Shown: positions 1 through 10,579 of the stretch, one piece after another
Layout of the letters: each line of letters starts with the position of its first letter
How positions within the stretch are numbered: position 1 is the first letter of the stretch
Origin: Phallus indusiatus
Taxonomy: Eukaryota; Basidiomycota; Agaricomycetes; Phallales; Phallaceae
DNA: 64,000 nt
Direction of reading: 5' to 3'
NCBI GenBank assembly: GCA_027605045.1
Contig: JAQFWX010000006.1
Location: 1,860,001-1,924,000 of the forward strand
Notes under the pieces: generated by a model
What the model saw: the letters and a program-made list of their open reading frames with translations, nothing else
Databases searched by the model: none
Told to the model about the DNA's origin: nothing
Position numbers and translations under genes: made by a program

Positions 1-1
1 A

Positions 2-181
2 CCAAAAATTCTTTTCAAGCTCCAAAGATTATCAATATTCGACGTCGAGTATGCTAATTTCGCGCAACAAGACAATCAGAAAAGACATATTTACAAATTT
101 ATCGAACGTACACCGACCATACGCGAGTTACGCATACATTCAACGGAACCTCCTACCCTTCCTCCCCTTAGCTTAGTGTAA
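2..181 (+). CDS. 3' end of an LRR/F-box-like protein, cut by the left edge
   Basis: An open frame runs from base 2 to a TAA at 179-181 and gives the last 59 residues of a protein whose start lies outside the window. The peptide has leucine-rich spacing (for example KLQRLSIFDVEY and TPTIRELRIHST), as in the C-terminal LRR part of fungal F-box proteins. It points toward the minus-strand F-box pseudogene that follows, so the two are convergent. It is too short to name a family with certainty; an unrelated LRR protein is possible. Confidence 0.5.
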   Translation, partial: PKILFKLQRLSIFDVEYANFAQQDNQKRHIYKFIERTPTIRELRIHSTEPPTLPPLSLV

Positions 182-1706
182 TTAATATAACATTAACAAT
201 TTCGCCCGGTCATTTCAACGTGACTTGGCTTGGAGAATGTAAGACTCTATTCAAGTAATGATATACATACTTTTTAAGAGGTTCGAGAATTTACAAAAGG
301 GGAAGAGTTCTACCTTTAATAGAGAAATCAAAAATGTCTTCAAATTCGACGCCGTGTGGGAATCGAAACGGTTGCTCAGAAGGTTTCAAACTAGAAGATC
401 CACTGGCAGTAGCAGCATCTCGGACAACTTGGTACTGCATGGGTCGATCGGTGTACAGATAAACATAAGACAGGAGGGGAAGACGAGGGACCAAATCTTC
501 CATTAATTTGTCCACCTTTCGAACATTTATGTTTTTCGCGAACATTCCCAAGTGCGTAAGGTTTTTCAACCTTGATATGGCCTTCAGATTACACAAAAAG
601 ATACAGTTGCATAGATCCGGCGCGCAGTCCGACTCGGAAAGGCATTGGTGAAGGTAGAGATAAAGACATTCCAGTTGAGGAAAGGCTTTAGCCACGCGGC
701 GAATAGTATCATGATGGATAAAAAGGGTGCAGCTACGTAGAGAACTAGCCAGTTCATATACGCAAGAACCGAATATATGGAAATAGGATAAGTGATGAAG
801 ACGAGGTAAGATATCCGAATGAAGTGAGTAGCCAGAGTGAAGCGATTTGAGACAAGGTAGTACGTGGGGTGGAAGCGCGGGGCGAAATATAATGTCCAGG
901 TCCTCATTTCCAGCATCGTCACCAAGGTCCTCCAAAAGTAAACATTCAATTTCCGGATGTCTTTCCAAGAAAGAAACGTATACATCACGAGCGGATCTTT
1001 TATCTGCGCCAAAGGGGTCTATTCCTTTGAGCTTGAGCTTTTTTAACGAAGGCCAGTTGGCACTCTTCAGCAACGAAGTATAAGTGAATGTTGCTTCCCA
1101 ACACTGCACCTTTAGGACGAAATTGATCAGCGTGGAGCAGTCGACCGTAAGTGATTTTAGCATTCGTCTTATTGGACCCGTCACATAATTGCATTCGAAT
1201 ATATCAAGATCGATATGGAACGTTGTTAAACGATTAAAGAGCAAGTTATTTTTGGCTAGGATTTAATAGGATAAGGATAAAAATTCTGATGATCGTAGTG
1301 GCAAAGCGGCCTTACCCAAAGTCCATATCGTGAGACGTAATTTTCCTGTTCAATTTCGCGCTCCCTAAAACATTTGATGACAAGACTTTGAAGATTTTTC
1401 GATACGGTGTTTGCAATAAACATTAAAATGTCGCTATACTCGTCATCGGAGAACGACTCGAAAAGGGCAATAGATTGACAATTGATGAGACCGTCTAGAC
1501 ACTGAAAGAGATTTTCGAAATTAGACCGATCCGTACGAGGCAACTGATATTTTGAGCCCGCCCATTTCATAACAAACTGTTCATCCATAAAGATGATAGG
1601 TGACGGTCGGATGAAGGACGCCTGAGGGAGAAGCTGTCTTTCGCAGACTTCCATGTGATGAACCATGGAACGAAATCGTGAAGACGCCAACAACTTTTCC
1701 CAGAAT

Positions 1707-2380
1707 TGAAGCGCGCGAGTCAGGAGTACTCAGGGAAGGAAGGGAGCCGGCGTGTGTGGAGAAGGAGTAGATTAGAGTAAAATAGTTATAAGATAAGAGG
1801 AATAATAGTAGAATAGAAAATAAAGCGGGTTTTGAAAGCAATTTCGAGTTTTAAGTAAGAGCGCGGCTTAAGTTTGATTTCTAAGTAAGATGGGGGAATA
1901 GAACTTGTTTTTCTACGTCGAAAACGACGTTCTTAAATACATTTTTAGTCTAACTAATTTTCCGCTAATTCCGGAACTCTAATTCCCCTTTTGAACGACG
2001 GTCTTTTCAGAAAAATAGCAAAATGGAGAAACTAACAAAAGAAACACAAAGAAATGGATAAATGGAGGAAATAAAACAAAGGAACTAGACGGAACAGATT
2101 TTTAAAGGATTTCTGAACGCTGAAGATTGAATCTAAGTAAAAGAAAGAAAGAAAACTTAAGTCCGAATGGTCTAGTCGTCCCGGGGCAATCCAAATGAAG
2201 TTACTGTCTGGTTGTTCCAACCAGACAGTCTCTAGGTCTCGACTCGGGCATTCTAACGTTTGATTTCGGTTTCTTCTAGTGTTTGGCACCGCATATATTG
2301 TTGTCCGCACTTTACTGCAGCCGGTGCAGGGTCGTCTACGGTTTTCGGGTTCTTCTTTTACCTCGTTCGCGCCCTCAACA
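1707..2380 (-). mobile_element. 0.67 kb insertion, solo LTR or non-autonomous TIR element
   Basis: The segment interrupts an F-box gene at a position where the two paralogues are continuous. CAGAAT lies on both sides (1701-1706 and 2379-2384), consistent with a 4-6 base target duplication. Read on the minus strand it begins TGTTGAGGGCGCGAACGAGG and ends with GCGCGCTTCA, so TG...CA ends with a GAAT duplication fit a solo LTR. The same ends also form an imperfect terminal inverted repeat (TTGAGGGCGCGA against TTGAAGCGCGCG), so a MITE-like element is the alternative. No long coding region fits a transposase. A perfect 12-base inverted repeat lies inside. Confidence 0.7.
2203..2229. repeat. Perfect 12-base inverted repeat with 3-base loop
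   Basis: ACTGTCTGGTTG at 2203-2214 and CAACCAGACAGT at 2218-2229 are exact reverse complements separated by TTC. The hairpin sits inside the insertion at 1707-2380. Its role is unknown; it could be a structural part of the element or a chance palindrome. Confidence 0.7.
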
Positions 2381-2974
2381 GAATGTAGATGACGTCTCTG
2401 CGACACTGCAACTGATGCTGGCGAGGTGTAAACGGTACGTTGGGATAATCAAATCGCGTAGATGTTTGCACGTCAGAGCAAGATGAAGTAAGTCATTTGG
2501 AGTGTCGACATGAAGAATGATGTTTTTGAGTGATTCTGGAGGTAAGAGTTGAGAGGAAGGTATGACTGAACGCATAACGTTTGTAAAATCATGTAAGTAT
2601 TGTGAAAAGCATTTAAAGCTCCGGTCCATATTTCGTCCCTTGTATCCAAGCGGACACTCCACGCCGAGCCACATACGTTTACATGGTATACGTTGCACTT
2701 TTTTTTTTGCCTGTCTACCCTGAATCCACCACTCCATCGAATTGGAGTAGGGCTGAATGATAATTTGAGCTGTAGAATGGAGGCTACGTCATAAGGCATG
2801 ACAATTTTGAGAGCATATCGAACCGAGCTCGAGTGCGTATAATTATAATAAGCGACAGCGTCAAGTTAAGATTTATTTTCTCAAGACGATATCCTATGTA
2901 GAAACGTAAATTTATCTACGAAACATTGTCATCTTTTCCCTCTCATAATCTTGACTCTTAAGAGGACGCGAGCA

Positions 2975-4651
2975 CTAATCCCAATACTCCGTCAATCTCA
3001 TTTCATTTCGAACTTCCATGGGAAATCCTTCATGCGCATGCAACCACGCGTCAATACCTTCTGCTAAGCCAGAACCTCCACGACACAAGATGACTATGAA
3101 GTTGATTGGGGATCCAGCTTGTTCTCGCACTCGAGAAAACACCTCAAGGGTTCGGAGATAGGATTCATCCAATTTCGTCCAAGGTTTAGAGAAGAATATC
3201 CTTATTTTGAATGTACGCAAAGAGAGACAAGGGAACGAGGATCCTCGGCCGGCAGTCTCATCGGTTTGCAAGTTCGTTTTATGATTCGTAACCTCGTTTG
3301 TCTCTGACACCGAACCTAGTAGTGCTTTCCTGTTCGGGTTTGAACGCCGCGATCTTGGCATTAATGCTTTGAAGTAAGGTTTTGGCAATAAGAAGTTTGA
3401 CGAAGGCCGATCATCCTCGTCTTCGTTCATATGAGTGACACAGAGGTATTGCAAATTAACCAGCGCAACGAAGATACTTCTGAGTGTCTCGGATTTTAGG
3501 AGAGGACTCCCAAGGATTATATGTGTAACGGTCAATAAATTGAACGATCGTAGAATAATGAACGGATTGTCCATGAGAGTATCAGGATAGTAGGATATCG
3601 CTTTAAATTCCGAACCAACGGGCCATTCCCAGTCGTTCGTCCTTTCAGAGAATTCCATATTGAATTGAGAGGTATCGGGATAGATTGATAGACACGCGAA
3701 AGATTGTTGTTCAAGGAAATGTGCCAAAGACGAGAAATCGGAGATCTCGGCATGAGTAATATCACATGTCATACCGAACTCGACACTTTCTATAGGAAAA
3801 TCAAGATGTCCCAGAATAAGATCTAGAATATCGACTCTCCAACAGCCTCGAAGTATTAGCTCTTGCAGAAGTGGTAAGGGGATCTGATAGTCGAGAGGCC
3901 GCGACACGATGTATTCTTCTTGATCTGGACCATATAATGAGATCTCTAGGACACGGAGAGAAGGTGATGAATGAAGAATGTCTAGCAGTATGTCACCGTC
4001 GACGTAGGCGTCCATGTCGAAACAAAGATGGAGGTTGGTTAGATCTTTGAGCAACGATAGTTGAAGATCCTTTAAACCGGAGACAACCTGGAGATGTACG
4101 TGCTTGAGATTGGGCGCGTCTTCGGAAAACAAAACTTGGTGAATTTCTCCAAGTATATCACTTCCCTCCTGATTGCCCCTCCGTCTGACGATCTCAAGAC
4201 AGAACTTATGTAACATGGGAACAGGTTTATGGAAGCATAGAGAATCAAAGACAAAGGCTGCAAATTCCTTCGAGGTAATAACCAAGAGTTGTCGACATCT
4301 GTGCATGTGTTCCGAAATAAGAAAAAACATACCGCATAGTTGTAGGGTAAAATGCAGGTCTGATACAACGTCAGTTTGATCGATAAGAACGTTCAACGGG
4401 GCAGCGCAGGAACGAGAAAGGATTTCGACCAATTGATTCGGGTGGAATTTGGTCCTGTGAGAGAGCGTGATGCACGTCCACATAGTCGGATCGGATAGAA
4501 GTGCGACTCTCCACGAATGGCAAACATGGGTCGCCTTGATGGGAGGCAAGTTTATCTCGTCGAATTGAAAGGACGAAGTAAGGTATAAACAGTGGGTGTT
4601 CGAGAACCCGATAATTTTTCTGAATATCTCGTATGGAATTCGATCAAGCAT
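2975..4651 (-). CDS. Large F-box/LRR protein, unit 0 copy (558 aa)
   Basis: A single uninterrupted frame of 558 codons. The N-terminus (LDRIPYEIFRKIIGFS, then ATHVCHSWRVALLSDPTMW at about residues 40-58) is a typical fungal F-box-like domain that would contact Skp1. The rest shows irregular leucine-rich repeats, including SSPSLRVLEISLYG and LQELILRGCW, expected to form a substrate-binding arc. The paralogue at 24300-26021 is intact and about the same length; the one at 15370-17021 is broken. It follows the small F-box pseudogene in the same orientation and is divergent from the proline-rich gene at 4949. The substrate cannot be told from sequence. No introns are apparent, unlike most genes here. 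Confidence 0.88.
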   Translation of the reverse strand: MLDRIPYEIFRKIIGFSNTHCLYLTSSFQFDEINLPPIKATHVCHSWRVALLSDPTMWTCITLSHRTKFHPNQLVEILSRSCAAPLNVLIDQTDVVSDLHFTLQLCGMFFLISEHMHRCRQLLVITSKEFAAFVFDSLCFHKPVPMLHKFCLEIVRRRGNQEGSDILGEIHQVLFSEDAPNLKHVHLQVVSGLKDLQLSLLKDLTNLHLCFDMDAYVDGDILLDILHSSPSLRVLEISLYGPDQEEYIVSRPLDYQIPLPLLQELILRGCWRVDILDLILGHLDFPIESVEFGMTCDITHAEISDFSSLAHFLEQQSFACLSIYPDTSQFNMEFSERTNDWEWPVGSEFKAISYYPDTLMDNPFIILRSFNLLTVTHIILGSPLLKSETLRSIFVALVNLQYLCVTHMNEDEDDRPSSNFLLPKPYFKALMPRSRRSNPNRKALLGSVSETNEVTNHKTNLQTDETAGRGSSFPCLSLRTFKIRIFFSKPWTKLDESYLRTLEVFSRVREQAGSPINFIVILCRGGSGLAEGIDAWLHAHEGFPMEVRNEMRLTEYWD

Positions 4652-4948
4652 CCGTTCTCACAGATGTTTACAACTACTAGACTAGCAGTGGCTTGCTGGA
4701 AAAAAAAATAGTACGTGGTCCAAACAAATGTGGTCACCCACTGCCACCCATAAGACTTTACCAATACTAGCCCGCCTTCAAACATGGATTTACCCGAGTT
4801 CTGTAAGATTTAGACCCATCAAAAAGTCATGGTGCGACATTGGCTGACAGGAGAACAGAAGGCGCCTTTACAGAAAATGATGGCGTACCTTTGTATCTGC
4901 TACTTACACTCCCCCACGTCGATATCTAACTACATAGCAGCTAAGTAG
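4652..4948. other. Divergent intergenic region between F-box and proline-rich genes
   Basis: Just upstream of the F-box start, about 4680-4745 resembles the equivalents at about 17036 and 26032 (CTAGACTAGCAGTG-like), marking the end of the repeated block. I see no gene and no clear TATA box. It presumably holds both promoters. Confidence 0.5.
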
Positions 4949-6850
4949 ATGGGGTATCCGAGTCATGTTCCAGCAGATCGCGACACTAGCTCACCGGTAC
5001 CGGTACCATGGGGATGGTCTAAGCCCCCAAATCCACAGCAACATAAAGATCGTCGTGACCGCACACCATACCCAAGCAAAGACTATCACTATCCCCAATT
5101 CCCCTATCCAGCCTACTCACCGCCAATACCACCATGGGCATCATACCCGCCGCAACATAACCCACCGGTACCTGTATGGGGGTCAGGGTCTGTATATCCT
5201 ACCCCTCCGCCATCGATATTGGGACCACCACAACCACCATATTGGCAGCAAAATGGTTGGCCTGGTTGGCCACAGTCATCATCTGTTATCCCCTACGCGT
5301 ACTATCCACCGCAGCCACCAGTACCGATACCACCAGCCTCGCCAGTCATTCCTTATCCACAACCGCCTACGCAACCTACGCAACCACCGGCACCTGCTTT
5401 TCAGAATCATCCCGCCTATCCAAATCAGCAACCCGCTCTGACTCTGTATATCAATCCCGCGCTCTTGACACCCGCAGTACCTTCCTACAACCCTCAACCC
5501 TCTTTTCAGTACCCACACGTTGCTCCGCCAAATGCATGGGGTCTCGCCGATCAACAATCGCCGGTAATACCCCCATGGCGTGAACCTGAAACCGGTGGAA
5601 AAAGAAAAGCAGGACAAGTTCGTTTTGCAGGGGATGTTAATGTGATTCACCCTTCACCTAGTTCTCCACACAAGCCGACCTTCCCAATCTCGAAACCTCC
5701 ACCAATCAGACCCAGCTCTCCCGACCACGCTCCAATTTCCTATGGAATGTTAACTTCCCCCGAACGTCCTTCACCTCGCATTCCATTACCTCCCCCCCAT
5801 GAACTCGCACCCGATCCTGTACCCCCATCACCCTCATCTTCAGTCTCATCGCTATCACTACAATTTCCATCACCAGTGCCCCCGTCGTCCCCGCCGTCTT
5901 TTTCTCGTGGAGACAAGCCGCCACCATCCATAAAACCCATTACCGGCGGCTTAACCCATCCGACTCAACTGAAACCTCTCTCTCCAAGCTCTATGCCATC
6001 TCTCCCTGGGTTCTTTTCTCAAGTAAGACCGTTTCTTTTTGTCTTCCTTTTTTCACAAAAGATGACTTAATTCATATGCGTTTTGAAGTATCCGGAACCG
6101 CCTCTTGCGCAGACCATAGCCAAACCCACTCTTCAGGGTATTGCAGATGTCCATGGTCAGTCTTCAGATCCAGCACCACCACCGACGAGAGCTGTTGTGA
6201 GTCAAACTAGACTCAACGAGATTCGCGGAAAGATCGTCCAGCAGTACGTCAGCAAGAAAAAACTCGAACAAGCTCTAAAAGTCTCCGATCCCAAATTGAA
6301 AGCTTTCGAAGAGTTTGTCGATTTGCCGAAACTATTGGAGATTTTTGGTTTGACGGCGGATCAAAATATTACTGCAACTGAAAACAGCGTAGCACAGGCT
6401 TCTGATTCAGCAGAGCGATCAAAGGTACGCGCGCATAACAAGCTTTTTTTTTCCCGCGCGAACTAAGAATAAAAACTTTTGACCCAGAGTGTACCTTGGG
6501 AGATAATAATATTACCCAATAATAGTAGTTCACAAAAGGAGACGCCGGAGGAAGAAATTAAGAATGGTGTAGAACCATCGCTTCATGAAGTAAGTCTCTG
6601 TCCAGCCCAAGAAAAGTCCATACTGATTGCAAATCCGTTATTATTTATCCCTTAGACAAATGCTGAAAATACAATACCAGAGATTCCACCCAGTCCACTT
6701 GAATATAACATCAATTTAACCAGCGTGGATAGCGATTCTGATGATGGTGATTATGATAACGATGTTGATACGAACTCCCAGAACGGACATTCGACAGGTG
6801 AAGGAAGTGGAGGTAAAAGCGACGATGAGAATCATGAAGTACAAACCTAG
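4949..6850 (+). CDS. Proline-rich protein of unknown function, four exons (paralogue 1)
   Basis: Four exons fit with phase-0 junctions: 4949-6022, 6089-6424, 6488-6589 and 6656-6850, stop TAG. The first exon encodes about 358 residues rich in Pro, Tyr, Ser and Trp (PPIPPWASYPPQ-type), probably disordered. A conserved core FQNHPAYPNQQPALTLYINP is shared with the paralogue at 30204. The second exon carries a helix-like segment (VSDPKLKAFEEFVDLPKLLE) also shared. The last exon has EIPPSPLE followed by an acidic Asp/Ser tail. No signal peptide or membrane segment is seen. Such proteins are often scaffold or RNA/actin-associated, but nothing here proves a role. The conserved four-exon layout of the two copies argues that both are real. 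Confidence 0.82.
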
Positions 6851-7984
6851 AGCTGAGTGTCTATCTCTAGATAGGTCATTTTGTTCTGAATAATAATTTA
6901 TATTTGTCTGTTGCACTATATTACTTATTCTACATATTGATGTTTAAATATTTAGTGTTTAGTAATCTATGGGGATCGTCCTAATCTCTTTCAGGACAAA
7001 AAACGCAATCCTATTGATCTTAACAAAAGCATATCCTTGGACAACTATGCACCCTGGTACTTTGGAAGCTTGAAGTTCTAAGCCCCATCTTGACACCTAA
7101 AGCCGAGAGCAAGGGGTCTCTGTCTACTATTTAAAGTGTGTTGGTACACGCGTAAGTGTCATACGATGAAGTTTATATTCAATCCGTAAGCGGTAAAATT
7201 ATTATCTTCACTTCAATTTTCACCGTAAACTTCCGCCACTATCCGCCTCATATCTGTATTATTCACTCATGTGCACTTTATTTCAGGATCCCACCGCCTG
7301 AGTGTTTTTTGTTGTAATGACTCGGACTCTTCATTCATGCATGTTACTCGTTGAATTCTTGCTGCTTTCAGATGAATGAGCGCAGAGAATTCCGTTTTAC
7401 TTCTTATTTGTGGCATGAAGTGCTTTATCAGCAAGAACAATTTTTTTGGACGTTTGTTTACAGAAACAGAGAACTTTGACGAATGCCGAGAAATGTTAGT
7501 TAACCTAGAATCCCTGAAGTACGATCTCATCGAGGGGCCAATAGGACATTCCCTACGCTTATTTATGAAGCAGTGTCCGTCGCTAGGAGGTTTGCCCGGT
7601 TATTTGAGAGATTGTCTTCAATCTCAACGGCAGAGGACCAAAAGCAGCCAACATATTCTTTTTTGACGGTTCGTACGAATTATCGATATCTTCAGAGTTA
7701 TATTCTTGGGGGATATTTCAGTGATGGTCCGATACGAATCACATGAGGAAATGCCATGCAAAACGATACTGACACCCCGATATCTTTCAAAACGAAGCTT
7801 CAGGGGACCACGTAGGACAAAAAAGATTTTCCTTCGAATTTTCATTCGATTTTCGGGGTAATACACAGCGTAAACGGTAAAAGTCCATTGAGATTCATAA
7901 AACTAATGACAGTTGCTGGTTTCACTCAATATTAATGGCTTATTATTATATGGCATCGATAACTACGACTATGTTTAGGTTGCA
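6851..7984. other. Intergenic, with a possible decayed exon at about 7373-7666
   Basis: No complete gene is visible. ATGAATGAGCGCAG at 7373 opens a frame giving NERREFRFTSYLWHEVLYQ before a stop near 7485. An overlapping frame then continues (FDECREMLVNLESLKYDLIE, IGHSLRLFMKQCPSLGGLPG) to 7666. Joining the two needs a frame change, as in a decayed gene. I do not recognise the family, and this may be chance. Confidence 0.3.
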
Positions 7985-8034
7985 TGTAATTAGATACATA
8001 CATTTCTATAGTCAGTTATTAGAGGTTCAAGGAT

Positions 8035-9765
8035 CTACCAAAGAGGTCTACCCTTAATAGGGAGATCAAAAATATCCTCGAACTCGATGCCGTTTGGACA
8101 CTGAAACGGTTGTTCGGAAGATTTCAAACTAGAAGATCCAGTAGCAGCATTTCGGACAACTTTTTTTTTTTTTTGGAAGGATGTTGGAATGGACAGGAGG
8201 TTTCTCACTTGGAGTTTTTCCTGTCCCATCAGAAGGGTTCGTAGGGATTTCAACCTACTTTGAGTGGAGATTATATTGGAGAGACGAGGCGGCCCCGTGG
8301 GGAAATGCCTTTATGCACATTGATGTCTAACGGACAACTTGGTACTCCAAGAGCCGACCAAAGTACAGATAAACATACGACAGGAGAGGCAGACGAGCCA
8401 TCAATTCTTGCATTAAATTACCCACCATCCGTACATCTATGTTCTTCGCAAACATTCCAAAATGCGTAAGGGTTTTCAGCCCCGATACGGCTTGCAGATT
8501 GAAATAAAAGATACAGTCGCATGGATCGGGCGCGCAGTCTGAAAAGCACCAGCGAAGGTAGAGATAAAGACATTCCAGCTGAGGGAATGCCTTGACGACG
8601 TTGCCAATACTATCCTCTCGGAGAAATATAGTGCAGCTGCGGAGAGAACTAGCCAGAGAATATGTGGAGGGGTTGAAAACGTGTAAATATGATGTGTGAT
8701 GAAGACGAGGCAAGATATCCTGATGGAGTGGGAATCCAGCGTGAAGTGACCTGAGGCGAGGCAGCACGTGGGTTAGAAGGGGGGGATTTAAATATGGTTT
8801 CCAAGTCATCATCGCCATTAAGCTCCTGCAGAAGCAAACATTCAACCTGTGGGTGCATTTCCAGGAAGGATATGTATATGTCGAGGGCGCGTCTTGTATT
8901 TTCACCGAAGAGCTCTATTCCTTTCAATTTTAGTTTTTTCAATGACGGCCAGTTAGCTTTCCTCAGCAAAGGAGCGAAAATGAATGACGCCTCCCAACAT
9001 GTCAGCATTAAGACGAAGTTGATCAGTGTTGAACAGTCGAGGATAAGCGATTTTAGCATTCTTTTTAGTGGAGGCATCAGAAAATCGCATTCGAATATAT
9101 CAAGATCGATATGGAACGTTGTCAAACGATTAAAAGAGCAAGGTATTTTTTGGCTATTTGATAGTGAGAATAAAATTCTGATGGGTCGTAGCAAAGCAGC
9201 CTACCGAGAATTTATATCGTGGAATGTACTCCTGTTGTTCAATTCTGTGCCGCCCAAAACTTTTGACGACAAGACTTTGAAGATTTTTTGATACGTTAGT
9301 TGCAATGAACGTGAAAATGTCTCGATACTCGTTTTCGGAGAACGACTCGAAAAGGGTGACAGATTGACAATTGATAAGACCGCCCAGACAACGGAAGAAG
9401 TTTTCGAAATTAGACCGATCCGTACGAGGCGGCTGATATTTTGAGTCCGCCCATTTCGTAATGTCCATAAAGACAATGGGAAATTGTCGAATAGGGGAAA
9501 TTTGTAGTCGAAATTGAGTTTCACAGACTTCGATATAACGAACCATGATGCGAGATCGAGCGGACGCCGACAGATTTTGCCAGAATGTAGAGGACGTTTC
9601 TGCGACACTGCAACCGATGCTGGCTAGATGTAAATGGTACATCGGAATAATCAAGTCGTGTAAATGTTTGCACGTCAGAGCAAGGTGAAGTAAGTCATTT
9701 GGAGTTTTAACATGGAGAATGACGTTTTCCAGTGACTCTGAAGGTAAGAGTTGAAAAGAAGGCAT
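8035..9765 (-). pseudogene. Small F-box/LRR gene, unit A copy, broken by frameshifts and a retroposon
   Basis: The N-terminal part (ATG at 9765) has the F-box-like stretch LLPSESLENVILHV and LALTCKHLHDLIIPMYHL and is open to a likely intron near 9200 (donor TCGGTAGGC). Downstream there are three lesions relative to unit B. The run after the acceptor has six A residues where unit B has five (complement near 9148). A G run near 8780 has seven residues where unit B has six, which switches frame between SPPSNP and LLTHVLPRLRS. A 168-base insertion with a 10-base target duplication sits at 8163-8330. LRR-like segments (HPQVECLLLQEL, FPQLECLYLYLRW) are still recognisable. The homopolymer changes could be assembly errors; the insertion cannot. 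Confidence 0.8.
8163..8330 (-). mobile_element. 168-base poly(A) retroposon (SINE-like) in an F-box pseudogene
   Basis: CGGACAACTT lies at 8153-8162 and again at 8331-8340, and the paralogues at 291 and 17544 have this site only once. Between them lies a segment which, read on the minus strand, ends in a run of 12 A residues directly before the duplicated site. A poly(A) tail plus a 10-base target duplication is the signature of LINE-mediated retroposition. The body contains CACGGGGCCGCCTCGTCTC and has no coding capacity that I can recognise. It may be a SINE or a retroposed transcript fragment. Confidence 0.85.
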
Positions 9766-10044
9766 GCCTCGTCGACAAACAACTTTGTGCAATCACATTG
9801 AATCGTGAAGTTTTTGAAGTTCCGATCCAATTATCAAGCGAACACTCTCACGCCGAGCCGCATGGACGGGTAATTCTCATATGCATTGTACATTTTTTGC
9901 CTCATCGGCTGATACTACATCTGAGTCCATGCTCCCCGAGACTGACGTAGGGCCGTTTTACATTACTACGAGAGACGACGGAGGCGTCGACAACATGAAA
10001 GCATTTATCTGTGATATCAAATCAACAAAAAAAAACAACCACGT

Positions 10045-10257
10045 TTAAGCGAGTCCGAGTAATACTTGATCTAGATGCATGTTCATTCGGAGGCGACGAA
10101 GGACGAGAATGTGATTGACGTTTTCGCTGCCTTCCGTTGCCTTACGAGTTCCACTGATAGGATCGTACAACTTCAGCCCGTGTTTCTTTCCGTCAATGTG
10201 TAACGTTGTAGGACTGTAATCTTTTTTCCGCACGATGGTATTGTTGGTAAATGCCAT
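10045..10257 (-). CDS. Short conserved open frame, 70 aa, function unknown
   Basis: A 70-codon frame whose C-terminal part (SENVNHILVLRRLRMNMHLDQ) is almost the same in the unit B copy ending at 19365 (SENVNHILVLRRLRMNTHPDQ). The upstream part is altered in unit B by a deletion of about 40 bases that changes the frame. Conservation of the C-terminal peptide is mild evidence for coding, but the whole region is duplicated, so DNA similarity alone could explain it. I do not recognise a family. Confidence 0.25.
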   Translation of the reverse strand: MAFTNNTIVRKKDYSPTTLHIDGKKHGLKLYDPISGTRKATEGSENVNHILVLRRLRMNMHLDQVLLGLA

Positions 10258-10420
10258 TCGAAAGGGGCGGTATATATATGAAAAGAACTGAATCTGGGCA
10301 CTTCTCGCTGAGCCACCGACACATCAGCACTAGACGGAAAGACCGCCTTCCATGCACCCTTTTGTCTGATCGTCTGAAGTCGGCACCATCTCTTCTCCCT
10401 CCTCTTCAGTTAAGCCACCG

Positions 10421-10579
10421 ATGAAGGCCGTGAGACTGCAGCAGTCAGATTATGAAGTAGATTGCGTTGGTAAGGTCTCAGTCAGTATCATTTCCGCAAA
10501 AATCAACGGCATGAAGAGTGCCCGCTTTAGTCTAGGAAGATGTAAGATAATGTGTGCTGGGGTTAAAGAAGGTACATAG
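10421..10579 (+). CDS. Short frame, 52 aa, sharing an exon-end motif with the C2H2-like gene
   Basis: ATG at 10421 in the context CCACCGATGA opens a 52-codon frame to a TAG at 10577-10579. It lies about 145 bases after a TATATATAT run (near 10269) with a pyrimidine-rich leader between. The stretch GATTATGAAGTAGATTG at about 10452 matches the end of exon 7 plus the intron donor of the downstream C2H2-like gene (about 13750). This suggests a remnant of an older copy of that gene. The unit B equivalent near 19691 is disrupted. Coding status is doubtful. Confidence 0.2.
   Translation: MKAVRLQQSDYEVDCVGKVSVSIISAKINGMKSARFSLGRCKIMCAGVKEGT

Larger units (their letters stand above)
291..2575 (-). 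pseudogene. Small F-box/LRR gene, unit 0 copy, interrupted
   Basis: Reading leftward from an ATG at 2575, the N-terminus has an F-box-like stretch (LLPPESLKNIILHVDTPNDL then LALTCKHLRDLIIPTYRL) and continues to about 2385. The same reading resumes at about 1700 after a 0.67 kb insertion (1707-2380) that paralogues at 8035 and 17544 lack. The second part runs to a likely phase-0 intron whose donor GTAAGG lies in the exon encoding RYGLW. The last exon (about 1255-291) carries leucine-rich segments such as LERHPEIECLLLEDL. Right after the inferred acceptor the run reads CTCTTTAATC instead of CTCTTTTAATC in the paralogues, which shifts the frame. F-box proteins bind Skp1 and recruit targets to SCF ubiquitin ligases; this copy is unlikely to make that protein. 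A spliced or truncated product cannot be excluded. Confidence 0.75.

Noticed and set aside
5279..5650. Minus-strand 123-codon frame rich in Arg and Trp
   Set aside because: Antisense shadow of the proline-rich exon; codon bias of Pro/Tyr/Ser on the plus strand creates it.
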